NCBI GenBank assembly: GCA_029549705.1 | Contig: JAKPIR010000407.1 | Span: forward strand, 1 to 11,367 | From: Pseudomonadota bacterium | GTDB lineage: Bacteria > Pseudomonadota > Gammaproteobacteria > Burkholderiales > Methylophilaceae | DNA: 11,367 nt | Direction of reading: 5' to 3' | In this document: piece by piece, positions 8,214 through 11,367 of the stretch | Position numbering within the stretch: position 1 is the first letter of the stretch | Layout: every line of letters begins with the position of its first letter | Translations under genes and position numbers: made by a program | Notes under the pieces: generated by a model | Seen by the model: the letters and a program-made list of their open reading frames with translations, nothing else | Told to the model about the DNA's origin: nothing | Database searches by the model: none

Positions 8214-11200
8214 ATGACGCAGACTTCACTGCCAATTCAAAACGCTATTCCAAAACTGGGGCAAGCAAGCCGCATCACTCTGGCTACGAGCGGGGAAGAT
8301 GCACTTGCGCTGGCTAAATTGGCATTACAGCTCAAAACCAATAAGCCTAGTCAGCCGTTGGTGATTATTACTGCCAATGCTTTTGATGCACAGCGCTTAC
8401 TAGAGGAAATCCCCTACTTTACGCCAAGTTTGAGCGTGCATTTGTTGCCCGATTGGGAAACGCTGCCTTATGATCAGTTTTCGCCACACCCAGATTTAAT
8501 TTCTGAGCGGCTCACCACGCTGTATCACATTGCGCAAAATGCCTGTGATGTGATTATTGTGCCGCTTTCAACCGCGCTGATTCGCCTGAGCCCAAAGGCC
8601 TTTTTAAGTGCCAATACTTTTATGCTCAAAAAAGGCCAAAAGCTCGATATTGAAGCCTTGCGCCTGCAATGCGCGGAGGCGGGTTATCACCACGTGACGC
8701 AGGTGATTTCACACGGAGAGTTCAGCGTGCGCGGCGGTTTGGTGGATTTATTCCCCATGGGTTCTGCCCTGCCTTACCGTATTGATTTATTTGATGATGA
8801 AATTGAAACCATCCGCACGTTTGATGTGGATACACAACGCAGCCTGTACCCCGTACCTGAAATCCGTTTATTGCCTGCGCGTGAATTTCCGTTAGATGAG
8901 ACTGGCATTGCGCTCTTTCGTAGCCAATTTCGTGAGGCATTTGAAGGTGACCCGCAACGCGCAAAAATATACAAAGATGTTAGTAAAGGCGTAGCTTCTG
9001 GCGGCATTGAGTGGTATTTACCGCTATTTTTTGAACAAACTGCCACCTTGCTCGATTATTTGCCGACTAACAGCCTACTTTGCTTGCATGGCGATTTAGA
9101 CCATAGCGCCCAACAGTTTTGGCGCGAGGCACAATCACGCTACCGCACACTGGCACATGACGCTGAACGGCCAATATTGACGCCTGAAGCATTGCTGATT
9201 AAAACAGAAGACTTTTTTGCCGCAACACACACATTTGCCCGCATAACGCTCTCCATTAACAAAGCTGGTAACAACTTGCCAGCACTGGATATTGAACGCC
9301 GAGCAGAAAAACCGTTACATAAACTGGCTGACTTTATCAGCCAATTTGCTGGGCGTATTTTAATTGTGGCAGAAAGCTTGGGGCGACGCGAAACCATGCA
9401 CCAACTGTTTACTGAGCATGGTTTAAGCGTCAGCATTTGCGAGGCTTGGGCAGATTTTGAGCAAGCAAAAGACAAAGTCATGCTAGGCGTTGCGTCCCTA
9501 CATGCGGGGTTTTCATCAACGAACGACTACCTACTAACGACTAACGGCTCAACCTTCGCCATCGTCACCGAAGCCGAACTCTACGCCGCCACCGTGCGCC
9601 AGCAGCGTCGCCGCGAAAAAGAAAAAGCACGTAGCACCGAAGGCATGCTCAAAGATTTATCTGAGCTACGCATCAACGACCCCGTGGTGCATGAGCAGCA
9701 CGGGGTTGGGCGCTACATAGGCTTAGTGAATATTGATTTTGGTGAGGGCGAAACCGAACTGTTGCTGCTGGAGTATTTTGGTGAAGACAAATTATATGTG
9801 CCTGTTTCACAACTGTTTTTAATATCGCGCTATTCAGGTGGGCCGCCAGAAAGCGCCCCGCTACACCGTCTAGGTAGCGGCAGTTGGGAAAAAGCCAAGA
9901 AAAAAGCGCTCAAGCAAATTCGCGATACCGCAGCAGAATTGCTTAACTTGTATGCACAGCGCGCAGCGCGGCGCGGCCATGCATTTACGCTGAGTTTGCA
10001 CGATTACGAAGCCTTTTGCGAGGGCTTTCCGTTTGAAGAAACGCCAGACCAACTGGAGGCTATTGAAAATGTGATCAAAGACATGCAATCTGGTCGCCCA
10101 ATGGACCGATTGGTATGCGGCGATGTAGGTTTTGGCAAAACGGAAGTGGCGCTGCGTGCCGCATTTGTAGCGGTGATGGGTGGCCGTCAAGTGGCTGTGT
10201 TAGTGCCCACCACGCTATTGGCTGAACAGCATTACAACAACTTTAAAGACCGCTTTGCCGAGTGGCCGATTAAGATTGCCGAAATATCGCGCTTTAGAAC
10301 TGCGAAAGAACAAAAAGAGGCGTTAGAAGGACTAGAAGCTGGGAAGATCGACATTATTATTGGCACGCATCGTTTAATCCAAAAAGATGTAAAGTTTAAG
10401 AATTTAGGCTTAGTGGTGCTGGATGAAGAACACCGCTTTGGCGTGCGCCAAAAAGAGCAGCTCAAAGCCTTGCGTGCCGAGGTTGATGTGCTGACACTCA
10501 CGGCTACACCGATTCCGCGTACCTTGAGCATGGCGATGGAAGGCTTGCGTGAATTCTCCATCATCACCACACCACCGCAAAAGCGCTTGAGCATTAAAAC
10601 CTTTCATACCGATTATTCAGAAGGCATTATTCGCGAAGCGGCAACCCGAGAATTCAAACGCGGCGGGCAGGTATATTTTCTGCACAATGAAGTGGATACC
10701 ATCCATTCGATGCGCGAAAAATTGGAGCGTATTCTGCCCGATGCGCGCATTGCCGTGGCGCACGGGCAATTACGCGAGCGCGAGCTTGAACACGTGATGC
10801 GCGATTTTTATCACCAGCGCTACAACCTACTGCTGTGTACAACCATTATTGAAACTGGCATTGACGTGCCGACCGCCAACACCATTATTATGAACAAAGC
10901 CGATATGTTTGGCTTAGCACAGATGCACCAGCTGCGTGGCCGTGTCGGTCGATCGCACCATCAGGCATACGCGTATTTACTCACCGACCCTGACCGCAAA
11001 ATTACCATACAAGCGCAAAAACGGCTGGACGCGATTCAACTCATGGAAGATTTAGGCGCGGGCTTTCACCTTGCCATGCACGATTTAGAGATTCGTGGTG
11101 CGGGGGAGTTATTGGGTGATTCGCAAAGCGGTGAAATGCAGGAAATCGGCTTTCATTTGTATTCCGATATGTTAAACCATGCGGTGAAGCAACTCAAAGC

Positions 11201-11367
11201 CGGAAAAGAACCCGATTTAAACGCGCCACTCGGCGTGACGACAGAAATTAACCTGCACACACCAGCGCTCTTGCCCACCAAATATTGCCCCGATGTGCAC
11301 GAACGCTTGGTGGTGTATAAACGCTTGGCCAATTGCGTGGACGATGACGAACTCGATAACCTGCAGG
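8214..11367 (+). CDS. mfd: Mfd, transcription-repair coupling factor (3' end outside window)
   Basis: Mfd is an ATP-driven DNA translocase that pushes stalled RNA polymerase off DNA and recruits UvrA to start nucleotide-excision repair on the transcribed strand. The frame is open for 1051 codons to the right edge. E. coli Mfd has 1148, so roughly 100 C-terminal residues (the rest of the autoinhibitory D7 domain) are missing. The N-terminal UvrB-homology region includes VRGGLVDLF (172-180). The RNA-polymerase-interacting domain starts near 480 with PVVHEQHGVGRY from P490. The RecG-like translocase has Walker A GDVGFGKT (636-643), DEEH box (737-740), LTATPIPRT and motif VI QLRGRVGR (906-913). 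HDLEIRGAGELLGDSQSG follows. The ATG at 8214 is supported by an in-frame TAA at 8205 with no other ATG between; there is no strong Shine-Dalgarno sequence. Residues about 434-448 are coded by a small seven-base repeat tract just before the polymerase-binding domain, and the protein may carry a short insertion there. Transcription is probably separate from tldD, given the 344-base gap and the TATAAT box. Confidence 0.97.
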   Translation, partial: MTQTSLPIQNAIPKLGQASRITLATSGEDALALAKLALQLKTNKPSQPLVIITANAFDAQRLLEEIPYFTPSLSVHLLPDWETLPYDQFSPHPDLISERLTTLYHIAQNACDVIIVPLSTALIRLSPKAFLSANTFMLKKGQKLDIEALRLQCAEAGYHHVTQVISHGEFSVRGGLVDLFPMGSALPYRIDLFDDEIETIRTFDVDTQRSLYPVPEIRLLPAREFPLDETGIALFRSQFREAFEGDPQRAKIYKDVSKGVASGGIEWYLPLFFEQTATLLDYLPTNSLLCLHGDLDHSAQQFWREAQSRYRTLAHDAERPILTPEALLIKTEDFFAATHTFARITLSINKAGNNLPALDIERRAEKPLHKLADFISQFAGRILIVAESLGRRETMHQLFTEHGLSVSICEAWADFEQAKDKVMLGVASLHAGFSSTNDYLLTTNGSTFAIVTEAELYAATVRQQRRREKEKARSTEGMLKDLSELRINDPVVHEQHGVGRYIGLVNIDFGEGETELLLLEYFGEDKLYVPVSQLFLISRYSGGPPESAPLHRLGSGSWEKAKKKALKQIRDTAAELLNLYAQRAARRGHAFTLSLHDYEAFCEGFPFEETPDQLEAIENVIKDMQSGRPMDRLVCGDVGFGKTEVALRAAFVAVMGGRQVAVLVPTTLLAEQHYNNFKDRFAEWPIKIAEISRFRTAKEQKEALEGLEAGKIDIIIGTHRLIQKDVKFKNLGLVVLDEEHRFGVRQKEQLKALRAEVDVLTLTATPIPRTLSMAMEGLREFSIITTPPQKRLSIKTFHTDYSEGIIREAATREFKRGGQVYFLHNEVDTIHSMREKLERILPDARIAVAHGQLRERELEHVMRDFYHQRYNLLLCTTIIETGIDVPTANTIIMNKADMFGLAQMHQLRGRVGRSHHQAYAYLLTDPDRKITIQAQKRLDAIQLMEDLGAGFHLAMHDLEIRGAGELLGDSQSGEMQEIGFHLYSDMLNHAVKQLKAGKEPDLNAPLGVTTEINLHTPALLPTKYCPDVHERLVVYKRLANCVDDDELDNLQ
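9519..9546 (+). repeat. Degenerate heptanucleotide tandem repeat inside mfd
   Basis: Four successive seven-base units are visible: ACGAACG, ACTACCT, ACTAACG and ACTAACG. The last two are identical and the first two differ from them by two bases each. They code for part of the stretch STNDYLLTTNG (about residues 434-445 of Mfd), in a region between the third domain and the polymerase-interacting domain. Adding or losing one unit would shift the frame; three units would keep it. Confidence 0.6.

Noticed and set aside
9140..10842. Several minus-strand reading frames of 62-120 residues opposite mfd
   Set aside because: They overlap the conserved Mfd coding sequence, have no recognisable domains and are best explained as shadows.

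Overview
The window holds five protein-coding genes of ordinary chromosomal type. Two of them run off the edges. There is no RNA gene, insertion sequence, CRISPR array, prophage gene or toxin/defence cassette that I can support. The proteins read as proteobacterial housekeeping proteins. The moderately low G+C content and the order yhdP, nitrilase, tldD suggest a betaproteobacterium, possibly a Methylophilaceae/Methylotenera-like methylotroph. That placement comes from general resemblance, not from a database search.

Layout. From 1 to 1383 on the minus strand is the N-terminal part of an ABC-F ATPase of the YheS type, reading out of the left edge. A divergent intergenic stretch (1384-1576) follows, with weak promoter candidates on both strands. 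On the plus strand come a very large AsmA-like inner-membrane protein of the YhdP family (1577-5491), a nitrilase-superfamily amidase of the Nit1/deaminated-glutathione-amidase type (5522-6364) and the TldD metalloprotease subunit (6394-7869). These three genes are separated by only 30 and 29 bases and probably form one operon. A 344-base non-coding gap (7870-8213) contains an imperfect hairpin and a good -10 element. It leads into mfd, the transcription-repair coupling factor, which runs out of the right edge after 1051 codons.

How the genes relate. YhdP belongs to the AsmA-like group implicated in moving phospholipid from inner to outer membrane. Nit-type amidases clean up a damaged glutathione by-product. 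TldD, with its partner TldE/PmbA (not in this window), forms a protease acting on unfolded or modified peptides. Their grouping is recalled from other proteobacteria, but no shared pathway is obvious. YheS acts at the ribosome, and Mfd acts at stalled RNA polymerase to recruit nucleotide-excision repair.

I found no undescribed biological system. The points worth a second look are modest: a small heptanucleotide repeat tract inside mfd, a TTG start on the ABC-F gene, weak or absent Shine-Dalgarno sequences for four of the five genes, and an unassigned hairpin in the tldD-mfd gap.
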